From NCBI GenBank assembly GCA_949472775.1, contig CASWVG010000002.1:80051-144050 (forward strand): DNA of 64,000 nucleotides, read 5' to 3'. Position numbers and translations under genes: made by a program. Below, in pieces: positions 43,780 to 51,043 of this stretch (position 1 is its first letter; every line of letters begins with the position of its first letter). The DNA comes from an uncultured Lachnospiraceae bacterium. GTDB taxonomy: Bacteria; Bacillota; Clostridia; Lachnospirales; Lachnospiraceae. The notes under the pieces are model-generated. The model had not been told where the DNA came from. It did not search any database and saw nothing but the letters and a program-made list of their open reading frames with translations.

Positions 43780-44637
43780 ATGATGGAACTGCTGGAAGTA
43801 AAAAACTTGTCGAAGCACTATAAAAACTTTGACTTAAAAGATATCAGCTTTACCCTGCCAAAAGGCTATATCATGGGGTATGTTGGGGCGAACGGCTCCG
43901 GGAAAACGACTACCTTGAATCTGATCACAGGCATCGTCAAAGGTACGGACGGCGAGGTGCAAATCGACGGGCTGTCCCGCGAGGAAAACGAGCAGGCTTA
44001 CAAGGAGAAAATCGGTTATGTGGGGGATGAGTCCTATTTCCCCGACCACTTCAAAATCAAGCATATCCGCACCATATTAAAGGACTTTTATCCGACGTTT
44101 TCCGCGGATAAATTCAACGGCTTTATCCGGGACTGGAACCTGCCGGAAAATAAGCTGATCAAGGACTTTTCCAGAGGCATGAAGGTGATGCTGATGTTTG
44201 CGTCGGTGCTTGCCAGAGATACGAAGCTGCTGGTGCTGGATGAGGCAACCAATGGGCTTGACCCGGTGATGCGGACGGAGATCCTGAAGCTTTTGCAGGA
44301 GTATGTGATGGACGGGGAGCGGAGCGTGATTTTCTCCACCCACATCTTAAGCGATCTGGAGCAGATTGCGGACTATATTTACTTTATTCACAGAGGCAGG
44401 ACAGTCCTCTACGACGCGAAGGATGAGTTGATAGAAAATTTCCTTCTGGTAAAAGGCGAGAGCGCAAAGATTCCGCCGGCGCTTAAGAAGGAACTGATCG
44501 GGATGGAGGAGAACGCTTACGGATTCGAGGCGATCCTGCCGAGCGACAAGGCGGAACTTCTGGGGAGCGCGTTTCTCTTTGAGAAACCGACCATTGACCA
44601 GATAGTCATCCACTATATCATGTCAGCAGGAAGGTAA
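43780..44637 (+). CDS. ABC transporter ATP-binding protein
   Basis: About 285 residues. Walker A GANGSGKTTT, Q-loop region, signature FSRGMKVML (a variant of LSGGQ common in this exporter group), Walker B LLVLDEATNGLDP and H-loop STHIL. The C-terminal 70 residues form a small extra domain. ATGs at 43774, 43780 and 43783 compete, and 43780 is about seven bases from GGAAAGG. It is flanked by the GntR regulator and an ABC-2-like membrane protein, the arrangement of YtrABC-type exporters. Confidence 0.93.
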   Translation: MMELLEVKNLSKHYKNFDLKDISFTLPKGYIMGYVGANGSGKTTTLNLITGIVKGTDGEVQIDGLSREENEQAYKEKIGYVGDESYFPDHFKIKHIRTILKDFYPTFSADKFNGFIRDWNLPENKLIKDFSRGMKVMLMFASVLARDTKLLVLDEATNGLDPVMRTEILKLLQEYVMDGERSVIFSTHILSDLEQIADYIYFIHRGRTVLYDAKDELIENFLLVKGESAKIPPALKKELIGMEENAYGFEAILPSDKAELLGSAFLFEKPTIDQIVIHYIMSAGR

Positions 44638-44672
44638 ATGCGTTCGGCATAATTAGGAGAGGAGAGTTTGAG

Positions 44673-45359
44673 ATGAGAGCATTGCATTTTATGAAAATAG
44701 ATTATGTGTTGACGAGGAAACAGATGTATTTTATGCCGGCGATTCTTGTTCTGGCATGGGTTGTGGGTACGGGCGTAAGCAAAGGCGCAATGTCCCTGCT
44801 GGTGACATGTTCCTATACGCTTTTTGTGGCTTCCATATTTTCTACAGCGCCTTTTGGATATTGCACCGGGAAAAACAAGGGATTTCTGCTGTTGCTTCCC
44901 GCGACGGTGAAAGAGAGGGTGGCGGGGCGGTTCTTATACGGGTTGTCCTTTGTGGCATTGCTGGGGACTCTCTGTGCCGCTTTGTGGGGCGCGTATGCGC
45001 TGGCGGGGTATGAACTCCCGCTCTGGACAGTGGCGCTTGGGCTGTGCGAGCTGGCAGTCGGGATTCTGATTATGGCGTTAGAGTTTCTTTTCTTCTATCT
45101 CTTCGGAGAGGGAAAGGGAAACTGGCAGCAACTGAGCAATATTGTGAGAATTGCGCCGGGGATGGCGATGTTTTTCGGCATGAGCTATTTTGTAGATGAA
45201 ATACAGGAAATGACGCCTGCAGGCACGAGTATTGATCTGGAAGCGTTTGCGGGAAAGTTTATGCAGGCAGGCGTGGTGGCAATCGTGGTGTCCCTGCTCC
45301 TGACGGTGGTGGCGGCGGCTGTCTGCGTGAAGGTGATCGGAAAGCGGGATTACGCATAG
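44673..45359 (+). CDS. ABC-2-type membrane protein of the GntR-linked exporter
   Basis: 228 residues with six predicted membrane helices (including MYFMPAILVLAWVVGTGVS, MSLLVTCSYTLFVASIFS, FLYGLSFVALLGTLCAALWG and AGVVAIVVSLLLTVVAAAVCV). The first cytoplasmic loop has GKNKGFLLLLPATVKERVAGRFLYG, typical of ABC-2 permeases in this class. AGGAGAGGAGAG precedes the ATG. It is the likely membrane partner of the upstream ATPase. The substrate is unknown. Confidence 0.85.
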   Translation: MRALHFMKIDYVLTRKQMYFMPAILVLAWVVGTGVSKGAMSLLVTCSYTLFVASIFSTAPFGYCTGKNKGFLLLLPATVKERVAGRFLYGLSFVALLGTLCAALWGAYALAGYELPLWTVALGLCELAVGILIMALEFLFFYLFGEGKGNWQQLSNIVRIAPGMAMFFGMSYFVDEIQEMTPAGTSIDLEAFAGKFMQAGVVAIVVSLLLTVVAAAVCVKVIGKRDYA

Positions 45360-45422
45360 TCCACAACAGAGACTGCGCAACGTGGAAAAATACGGGAAAT
45401 AGCGGAATCTTTCTCTATATAC

Positions 45423-45451
45423 TTGCAAAACACTGTAGAATACTGTAAAAT
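45423..45451 (+). promoter_or_regulatory. Promoter before the small membrane protein pair
   Basis: TTGCAA (45423-45428), a 17-bp spacer and TAAAAT (45446-45451), about 65 bp before the gene at 45518. Confidence 0.65.
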
Positions 45452-45517
45452 AGTGACGTTATCGACTGATCATTATGCAGCCGGAGTTAAAGTTTTCAAG
45501 TGTGAAGGAGAGAAATC

Positions 45518-45991
45518 ATGGAAAGAATTTGGACTGTAACAGACAGTATGGGCAATCCCCATCAGATTATGTTTAAGAAGGGCGCATTTGGCGGCGCGAA
45601 GTGTATCGTAGACGGCGATACATACAAGATGAAATCTAAAAACTGGGTGATCTGGATGGCGGATCATCAGATCAGCATTCCCGGCGCGGAGTGTAATCTG
45701 GTAGTGATCGGCAACAAGATTCGTCTCGCGGTTAATGGTACTTACTTAGAGGACGGTACGCCTTATGAGCCGATTAGAAATATTCCCACATGGCTGAATG
45801 TGTTAGTTGGTATCAATGCGGTTATTGCAGTGTTTATGTACGGAATGATCGGTCTTGCCATCGCCGTGCTTCTGGATCTTCTGACCTACAAGCTGGTTTT
45901 GAGCAAGAAAGTTACCCCGGCTATGATAATTCAGATTGCGTTATTAGTGGTCCTTGTGGTAATTACGGTTGCTGTCTTTATGATAGCATAA
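45518..45991 (+). CDS. Small membrane protein of unknown function
   Basis: 157 residues. The N-terminal 90 residues are soluble and beta-rich (WTVTDSMGNPHQIMFKKG, CIVDGDTYKMKSK, ISIPGAECNLVVIGNKIRLAVNGTYLEDGTPYEP). Two or three membrane helices follow (WLNVLVGINAVIAVFMYGMIGLAI and PAMIIQIALLVVLVVITVAVFMIA). The sensor-like domain plus membrane anchor suggests envelope or stress association, but I do not recognise a family. AAGGAGAG precedes the ATG. The next gene, 25 bp downstream, also encodes a small membrane protein. Confidence 0.75.
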   Translation: MERIWTVTDSMGNPHQIMFKKGAFGGAKCIVDGDTYKMKSKNWVIWMADHQISIPGAECNLVVIGNKIRLAVNGTYLEDGTPYEPIRNIPTWLNVLVGINAVIAVFMYGMIGLAIAVLLDLLTYKLVLSKKVTPAMIIQIALLVVLVVITVAVFMIA

Positions 45992-46016
45992 GGCTGGAAA
46001 GGGTTGAGGTGTAACG

Positions 46017-46508
46017 ATGGACGAGAATCAGAACTTCGGATATAATGACGGAAACTATAATAATCAAGGAGCGGACGGCGGACAGCAGTACAGCCAGAAT
46101 GAGCAGCCCTTTGTGAGTGCACCGCAGTATGGACAGCAGCAGTATGGCCAGAATGCATATGGTCAGGCACCCCAGTACAGTCAGGTGCCCTACGGCGCGC
46201 AGCAGCAGTACAACCAGCAGAATTTCGGACAGCCGGTGAAGGCGGTCGTGTATGACGCTGCGCCGGGCAAAACGCACGGGACGTCAGTGGCGGCGCTTGT
46301 GTGCGGCATTCTGGGCCTGCTCTTTTTCTGGTTTCCCGGTGTGGATATTGGCTTGTGCCTGGCAGGTCTGATCTGCGGTATCGTATCTCTTGTCAAGGGG
46401 TTTGGCGGCAAGGGCCTTGCGATTACAGGTCTGATTCTTTCTGTCCTTGCGAGTATCCTAACTTTGATCTTCTTCTATTTCTTTGCGTTGGGAATGATGT
46501 TGATGTAA
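46017..46508 (+). CDS. DUF4190-like membrane protein with Gln/Tyr-rich N-terminus
   Basis: 163 residues. The first 85 are low-complexity and rich in Q, Y, N and G with repeated QYGQ and QQQY units. They are followed by two helices (SVAALVCGILGLLFFWFPGVDIGLCLAGLICGIVSLVKG and LAITGLILSVLASILTLIFFYFF) with the G-x-GLAITGLIL pattern of DUF4190. The low-complexity segment is presumably cytosolic and disordered. It probably forms one transcription unit with the gene upstream, ending at the terminator at 46541. Function unknown. Confidence 0.8.
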   Translation: MDENQNFGYNDGNYNNQGADGGQQYSQNEQPFVSAPQYGQQQYGQNAYGQAPQYSQVPYGAQQQYNQQNFGQPVKAVVYDAAPGKTHGTSVAALVCGILGLLFFWFPGVDIGLCLAGLICGIVSLVKGFGGKGLAITGLILSVLASILTLIFFYFFALGMMLM

Positions 46509-46540
46509 GCGGGGACAAAATAGGTCACACATATGTCATA

Positions 46541-46575
46541 AAAGACTTTCTGTGAAATACAGGGAGTCTTTTTTT
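46541..46575 (+). terminator. Terminator after the DUF4190-like gene
   Basis: AAAGACT pairs with AGTCTTT, with an inner CTGT/ACAG, followed by a T-run. Confidence 0.8.
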
Positions 46576-46631
46576 ATTCAGTTGAAACTTTTCGGCTGCC
46601 TGAATCGTATTGTATATAGGACGGGAAGTGT

Positions 46632-46787
46632 GTTAAGATGTAACAGTTCAGAACTTTGCATTGGTGGCAAAGTCCGTGAAAATATGGACATTTTGCCAGG
46701 AATGAATCTGCCCTCGCCGAAGGCGGTTTGGAATGGACAGATTCTGTAACAGGAAAGACGAAGGATGTCCTGTTACGTTAAGATGTA
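46632..46787 (+). repeat. MITE-like palindromic element, copy 1, with flanking direct repeats
   Basis: The element of about 134-145 bp starts TAACAGTTC at 46641. It contains CTTTGCA...GCAAAGTC, GAATCTGCCC...CAGATTC and a terminal GTAACAGGA...TCCTGTTAC hairpin. An 11-bp direct repeat, GTTAAGATGTA, lies at 46632-46642 and again at 46777-46787, like a target-site duplication. A related copy follows the sigma-factor gene at 47302. The rest of the 46576-46818 gap holds no recognisable gene. Confidence 0.7.
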
Positions 46788-46818
46788 GATATCTATAGAA
46801 TGACAGACTGACAGAAGG

Positions 46819-47304
46819 ATGCATGAGGGGATGGAGCAGAAGTGGAGCTATCTGGTGGAAGAGTACCGTGCCATGTTGTATCGGATTGCCTTTTCCAACA
46901 TGAAGAATCGCGCCGATGCCGAGGATGCGGTGCAGGAAGCATTTCTGCGCTACATGAAGGAAGAGAAGCCGATTCAGAACAAGGAACACGAGAAGGCGTG
47001 GCTGATACGGACCACCATTCATATTTGTCTGGACATTTTAAAGAGTGGCTGGTATCAGAAGACTGTGCCATGGAACGAGTCTTTTGAGAATGCGGCGAAA
47101 CATATTTATCTGCCTTATCAGGTCAGGGATGACGAGACGCTTGAGGCGGTGCTGCGGCTGCCTGTACATTACAGGAATCCGATTTACCTTTTTTACTACG
47201 AGGATTATACGATTCATGAGATCGCGGTGATTCTCAATGAAAAAGAGGGGACGATCAAGACAAGGCTGCGCAGGGGCAGGGAGGAATTGAGAAGAAATTT
47301 GTAA
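46819..47304 (+). CDS. ECF-like RNA polymerase sigma factor
   Basis: 161 residues. Region 2 is recognisable (YRAMLYRIAFSNMKNRADAEDAVQEAFLRYM), then LIRTTIHICLDILKS and region 4 with a helix-turn-helix (YYEDYTIHEIAVILNEKEGTIKTRLRRGREELRRNL). It should direct polymerase to a small stress-type regulon. ATGs at 46819 and 46831 are both possible: AGAAGG is one base from the first and 13 from the second. No anti-sigma gene follows, which is unusual. The stop codon lies inside the left end of a MITE-like repeat, and another copy precedes the gene. Confidence 0.88.
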   Translation: MHEGMEQKWSYLVEEYRAMLYRIAFSNMKNRADAEDAVQEAFLRYMKEEKPIQNKEHEKAWLIRTTIHICLDILKSGWYQKTVPWNESFENAAKHIYLPYQVRDDETLEAVLRLPVHYRNPIYLFYYEDYTIHEIAVILNEKEGTIKTRLRRGREELRRNL

Positions 47305-47442
47305 CAGTTCAGCCCAGGACTTTGCACTTGCTGCAAAGTCCGTGAAAAGACGTAAATTGAACTGGAAGAGAATCTGCCCTTCGCCGCAGGCGATTTGGAA
47401 TGGGCAGATTCCGTAACAGGCAAGCTGCAGGCGGAACTGTTA
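47302..47442 (+). repeat. MITE-like palindromic element, copy 2
   Basis: TAACAGTTC (47302-47310) and GAACTGTTA (47434-47442) are perfect terminal inverted repeats. Internal hairpins GACTTTGCA/TGCAAAGTC and GAATCTGCCC/GGGCAGATTC match copy 1. AAGAAATT occurs on both flanks (47292-47299 and 47442-47449). The first three bases supply the sigma-factor stop codon. Confidence 0.75.
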
Positions 47443-47473
47443 AGAAATTCTGACGGAAGGGAGGCCGTAGAAC

Positions 47474-47986
47474 ATGGGAATACAGGAGGTACAGAATCAG
47501 AGCCAGGCGCCGGCATACCAGAAAAAGAAGAAAGCCGGGCGCGCTGACGGATTTCAGGCGAGCTTTTTACAGAACCTGAAAAACCGGGATCAGGCAAAGC
47601 ACGCCAACACAGCCGTGGAGACGGAAGCGATAAAGGCTGTTGCAGATACACAGACCGGAGTGCAAGCGAAGGTTGACAAGGTGGGCATGGGAAGAATCGG
47701 CGCTGCGCCGGGCATTCGCGTGAATGCCGCTGTGACGCAGGAGCCCCTGCAGGCTGTGGAGGTGAGACATATGAGCTACGAGGAGAGCGATCACGTGAGG
47801 ATTGCCGTTACAGAAGGCTATACGCTGAAAGGAAAGCGTGAGGAGGGCGAGGACGCCCGGGTCTACGTGGAAGCGAAGTATGAGGATGGCAGAGTGGAGG
47901 CGTACCAGGTAGATATGGCGAAAGTGGCTGGACAGACGGAGCATGTGATCGAACAGTTTGCGTTAGAGACCATGCAGGAGGCATGA
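47474..47986 (+). CDS. Hypothetical protein
   Basis: 170 residues, soluble. A K/Q-rich, probably disordered N-terminus (about 1-60) is followed by a small alpha/beta region (about 95-170: HVRIAVTEGYTLKGKREEGEDARVYVEAKYEDGRVEAYQVDMAKV). No signal peptide or known motif. AAGGGAGGCC precedes the ATG. It starts 32 bp after the MITE-like copy and is followed by another unknown gene in the same direction. I do not recognise the family. Confidence 0.65.
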   Translation: MGIQEVQNQSQAPAYQKKKKAGRADGFQASFLQNLKNRDQAKHANTAVETEAIKAVADTQTGVQAKVDKVGMGRIGAAPGIRVNAAVTQEPLQAVEVRHMSYEESDHVRIAVTEGYTLKGKREEGEDARVYVEAKYEDGRVEAYQVDMAKVAGQTEHVIEQFALETMQEA

Positions 47987-48095
47987 CATCATCTCCTGTT
48001 GTAAGGTTACCTGTATTTAAAATAATTCACTATTGCGGCGTACTGTCTGTCATGAACTTGCACAGATGTAAGAGCGGCGCGGAAAAGAGGGAAAT

Positions 48096-48785
48096 ATGAT
48101 TCATAATGACGTTTATACGGGACAAAGAATGCTGACCGGATACAAGACGAAAAGCACGTTCGATCCGGCGGAAATTCTGGCGAAGCAGATGCGGTCGGCG
48201 GGTAAAATGACGATGACAAAGCGGGAGAGGGATGATGACCCGGACAGCTTTGCCGCAAAACTGAGACGTGCTGACGAGAATGCGGCGGCGTCAGAAGAGC
48301 GTCACATGGCGGATGATTCGATTGGCATTGTGCTGCGGCAGATGGATGAACCTACGCCGGGGAATCCGGTGACCAAGGATTTCTTCCATAACGGTGCACA
48401 CGTTTCCGTCTGCAAAGACGCTATGTACGGGAATACCATTACCATTGGCGGCAGTTCGAATCCGGACTGGGTTTATGTGGACACATCCGTGGGAGCGGTT
48501 AAAATAGATCTCAACGATATGACCAGCTTGATGAAGTGTCTGGATCTGTTTTCCCCGGAAGATGTCAATGCCATTCTCCGAAAGATTCAGGAAGTAAAGC
48601 AGGCGAAAGAAGCGATGAACCAGATTGACAGGATGCAGGACGAACTGATGAAAAACGGAAGGGGTAAGGAGAAGAGTGACGGCGGAGGCAGCGAAGAGCA
48701 GTCCGTGGGTGAAGTCGTGGGTGTGGTCAGCGCGGATGAAATGCGTGGCATGGAGGAGAAACGGGAGAAGAAATTTATCGGGTAA
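48096..48785 (+). CDS. Hypothetical protein
   Basis: 229 residues, soluble and charged. The N-terminus is rich in K and D (TKSTFDPAEILAKQMRSAGKM). A central beta-like part (VTKDFFHNGAHVSVCKDAMYGNTITIGG, PDWVYVDTSVGAVKIDLNDM) leads to an EF-hand-unrelated helical stretch (FSPEDVNAILRKIQEVKQAKEAMNQIDRMQDELMK) and a disordered K/E/G-rich tail. AGAGGGAAAT precedes the ATG. It may form a unit with the preceding hypothetical gene. No family is recognised. Confidence 0.65.
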   Translation: MIHNDVYTGQRMLTGYKTKSTFDPAEILAKQMRSAGKMTMTKRERDDDPDSFAAKLRRADENAAASEERHMADDSIGIVLRQMDEPTPGNPVTKDFFHNGAHVSVCKDAMYGNTITIGGSSNPDWVYVDTSVGAVKIDLNDMTSLMKCLDLFSPEDVNAILRKIQEVKQAKEAMNQIDRMQDELMKNGRGKEKSDGGGSEEQSVGEVVGVVSADEMRGMEEKREKKFIG

Positions 48786-48913
48786 TCTGTCTGTTTGCGT
48801 AAGCGGGGCGGTAACGGTGTGCGGCATATGAATCATTTGACGAAACGGCAGCGATGCAGTACACTGGAACAGGGAAATACTGAGCTTACGGAAAAGGAGA
48901 TACAGGCACAGCG

Positions 48914-49756
48914 ATGCAGAAAAAAATAGCGGTGATCAATGATATTGCGGGATACGGAAGATGCGCCATGACGGTGCTTCTTCCGATTATTTCTTATATG
49001 GGTGTACAGGCATGCCCACTGCTCACTTCCATCTTTTCGAGCAACACGGCTTTTCCGGATTTTTATATGGATGACTATACAGACCGGATGGAGGCGTATA
49101 TCGAAAGTTGGAAGAAGATCGGACTGCAGAATCAGTTTGACGGGATTGCCACGGGGTATCTCGGTTCTGTCAGGCAGATTGAAATTGTGAGACGGTTTGT
49201 CAAGGAGTTCTCTCGGGAGGAAACGCTGGTGATCGTAGATCCGGTGATGGGGGATCACGGCAGATTATACTCTGCCTATACGGTAGAGTTATGTACGGAA
49301 CTGAGAAAACTGGTAGCTCTGGCGGATATTATCACACCGAATCTGACGGAAAGCTGCCATCTTGCGGATATACCCTATAAAGAGACAGGGTGGAAGAAAA
49401 AGGAGCTTTTCGCGATGGCGGAACGTCTTTCAGATATGGGACCGTCACATGTGGTCATTACAGGGATTCCACAGGGAGAGTATATCGCGAACTATGTGTA
49501 TGTGAAAACAGAACCGGAGAACCCGTCAGCGCGGCTGATCCGCGTGCACAGGGCGGGGGATGAGCGATGCAGTACGGGGGATGTGTTTTCCGCGATTGTC
49601 GCGGCGGATGCGGTAAATGGCGTGCCCTTTGAAAAGTCCGTCAGGAAGGCGTCCGGTTTTGTGAAACAGTGCATTGAGAAAGCACTGGAACTTGGGACGC
49701 CGCCGGCGGAAGGGGTGCCTTATGAGGCGGTGTTGCACCGCCTGAAAAGGGGGTAG
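48914..49756 (+). CDS. pdxK: Pyridoxine/pyridoxamine kinase (PdxK/PdxY type)
   Basis: Phosphorylates vitamin B6 vitamers in the salvage route to pyridoxal phosphate. 280 residues, ribokinase-fold. IAVINDIAGYGRCAMTVLLPIISYMGVQ at the N-terminus, GYLGS, VIVDPVMGDHGRLY (phosphate and metal site), ITPNLTES, VVITGIP and the anion-hole segment GDERCSTGDVFSAIV with the catalytic aspartate. The usual GTGD reads STGD here, which occurs in some PdxK-like proteins and should be tolerated. The AAGGAG is about 13 bases from the ATG, longer than usual. It is a single gene between unknown genes and a MerR regulator. Confidence 0.9.
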   Translation: MQKKIAVINDIAGYGRCAMTVLLPIISYMGVQACPLLTSIFSSNTAFPDFYMDDYTDRMEAYIESWKKIGLQNQFDGIATGYLGSVRQIEIVRRFVKEFSREETLVIVDPVMGDHGRLYSAYTVELCTELRKLVALADIITPNLTESCHLADIPYKETGWKKKELFAMAERLSDMGPSHVVITGIPQGEYIANYVYVKTEPENPSARLIRVHRAGDERCSTGDVFSAIVAADAVNGVPFEKSVRKASGFVKQCIEKALELGTPPAEGVPYEAVLHRLKRG

Positions 49757-49889
49757 GATACGCGCAGTGCGCGAAACTCGAAAAGCCTACGGCTTTCCTC
49801 GTTCGCGGGCTTCGCCCTATACATCCAGCAAAATAATTGCCTCGGTGAGCAAGCTCCCCGCTGCCATTATTTCGCTGTCTGTGCACTGC

Positions 49890-50720
49890 TCAACTGGATA
49901 ACGGATATTCCAGTTCAAATGGATAGCCGTCTTTTTTGTTTTCTTCGGAGAGGGTGTCGGTTTCGATGACGCAGAAATCGTCGCTCTTAATTACTTCTTT
50001 CATTTCTTCGCGGATGGTTTCAATGTCTGTCACGTGGGTAGAGATTCTGCGACAGGCAAAATTTCCCTCATTAATGGTGCGGACGGTCTGTCCGGATGAT
50101 GTCGCAGACGGCGCGTCCCCCGTGATTGTGAGGAACATGTGCCGTTGATATTTGCCGTCTCGGTACTCGTGCAGCACGCCGGAAGGGTATGCTACCACCG
50201 TCCCGAGCTGTTGTGCGGTGACAAACAGTTTCAGGATATGCTGTCCATAATATTTCGGAACGTCCATCTCTTCCAAAGGAACCGTCAGCATTCTGCGGGT
50301 CACAATCTCGTTGTGATAGAAGCCGTCGGGCAGCAGGATGCCGCTCTTGCTTTCCGGAATTTTGGCGAGACCTGTCACCGGGCTTGCCATGTTCTGCAAG
50401 GTCTCCTGCAGGGTGGCAAGGCAGTTGTGGATATCCAGAATCTTCTGCTCCGCCAGAATCTTGCCGTCATAGAGGAGCTTCTGCAGATTGATGGAGGTGC
50501 CTTCCACATAGTTATTTAAGTCTTTTAACGGGATGCCCAGTTTGATGCAGACCGTGATTGCATCGAGGAGATAGAGCTGCTCATTGGTATAATAGCGGTA
50601 GTTTGTCTCTGTGTTCACAAAAGCTGGCTTGAGGATGCCGATCTGGTCGTAGTAACGCAGAGATTTGATGCTCACATTCTTTAACTTAGATATTTTACCG
50701 ATAGACATGTACTGATTCAT
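49890..50720 (-). CDS. MerR-family regulator with effector-binding domain
   Basis: 276 residues. The N-terminal MerR winged helix (MSIGKISKLKNVSIKSLRYYDQIGILKPAFVN, YRYYTNEQLYLLDAITVCIKLGIPLKDL) is followed by a coiled-coil helix and a C-terminal domain of about 150 residues resembling BmrR/GyrI-like effector domains. That suggests activation by a small hydrophobic or cationic compound. No drug-efflux gene is adjacent, so the target may be itself or distant. TAGGAAAC lies before the ATG at 50720. It converges with pdxK. Confidence 0.88.
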   Translation of the reverse strand: MNQYMSIGKISKLKNVSIKSLRYYDQIGILKPAFVNTETNYRYYTNEQLYLLDAITVCIKLGIPLKDLNNYVEGTSINLQKLLYDGKILAEQKILDIHNCLATLQETLQNMASPVTGLAKIPESKSGILLPDGFYHNEIVTRRMLTVPLEEMDVPKYYGQHILKLFVTAQQLGTVVAYPSGVLHEYRDGKYQRHMFLTITGDAPSATSSGQTVRTINEGNFACRRISTHVTDIETIREEMKEVIKSDDFCVIETDTLSEENKKDGYPFELEYPLSS

Positions 50721-50774
50721 AGCTTGTTTCCTAAAATCCTTTTTCCTATTGTTTCTATTTTTCTCCCCAAACTA

Positions 50775-50786
50775 TACCCGTGGGTA
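50775..50786. promoter_or_regulatory. Candidate MerR operator
   Basis: TACCC-GT-GGGTA, a perfect 12-bp palindrome 55 bp upstream of the MerR start. MerR proteins bind such dyads inside their promoters. The -35 and -10 boxes could not be fixed with confidence. Confidence 0.35.
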
Positions 50787-51043
50787 AGAGTTGGTAAGAC
50801 TTATTTTGTCACAAAATTTTATGTAAGACAAGCCCTTTTTGGAAACTAGTGGTCAGGAAAATTAGAAGTACAAGATGATGTATATAATGAGGGGAAAATC
50901 AGTTCCGCCGCACCTTCGCTTTGTAAAATACGAAGCGGCACCAAACTCGTCGGGCTGAAAAGCAGCCCGGAACCTCGTCAGGTGCCGACGTATTTTAAAG
51001 GGTTCCTATGGAACGCATTTCCCTTTCATAGTTACAGTTATGA
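50787..51043. other. Intergenic region with several hairpins, no gene
   Basis: Contains GCCGC...CTTCG with CGAAGCGGC (about 50908-50940), a GGGCTG...CAGCCC hairpin (about 50953-50970) and GTTCC/GGAAC within AAAGGG...CCCTTT (about 50998-51028). The last hairpin is next to the GH94 stop codon and may end that minus-strand transcript. No coding frame is convincing. Confidence 0.4.

Noticed and set aside
43774..44637. The ABC ATPase as partner of the two FtsX-type permeases
   Set aside because: It has its own GntR regulator, promoter and ABC-2 membrane partner, and a tRNA gene with two terminators separates it from the FtsX-type genes.
46552..46749. 65-codon frame before the sigma gene
   Set aside because: It runs through the terminator T-run and into the MITE-like element. 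No initiation signal.
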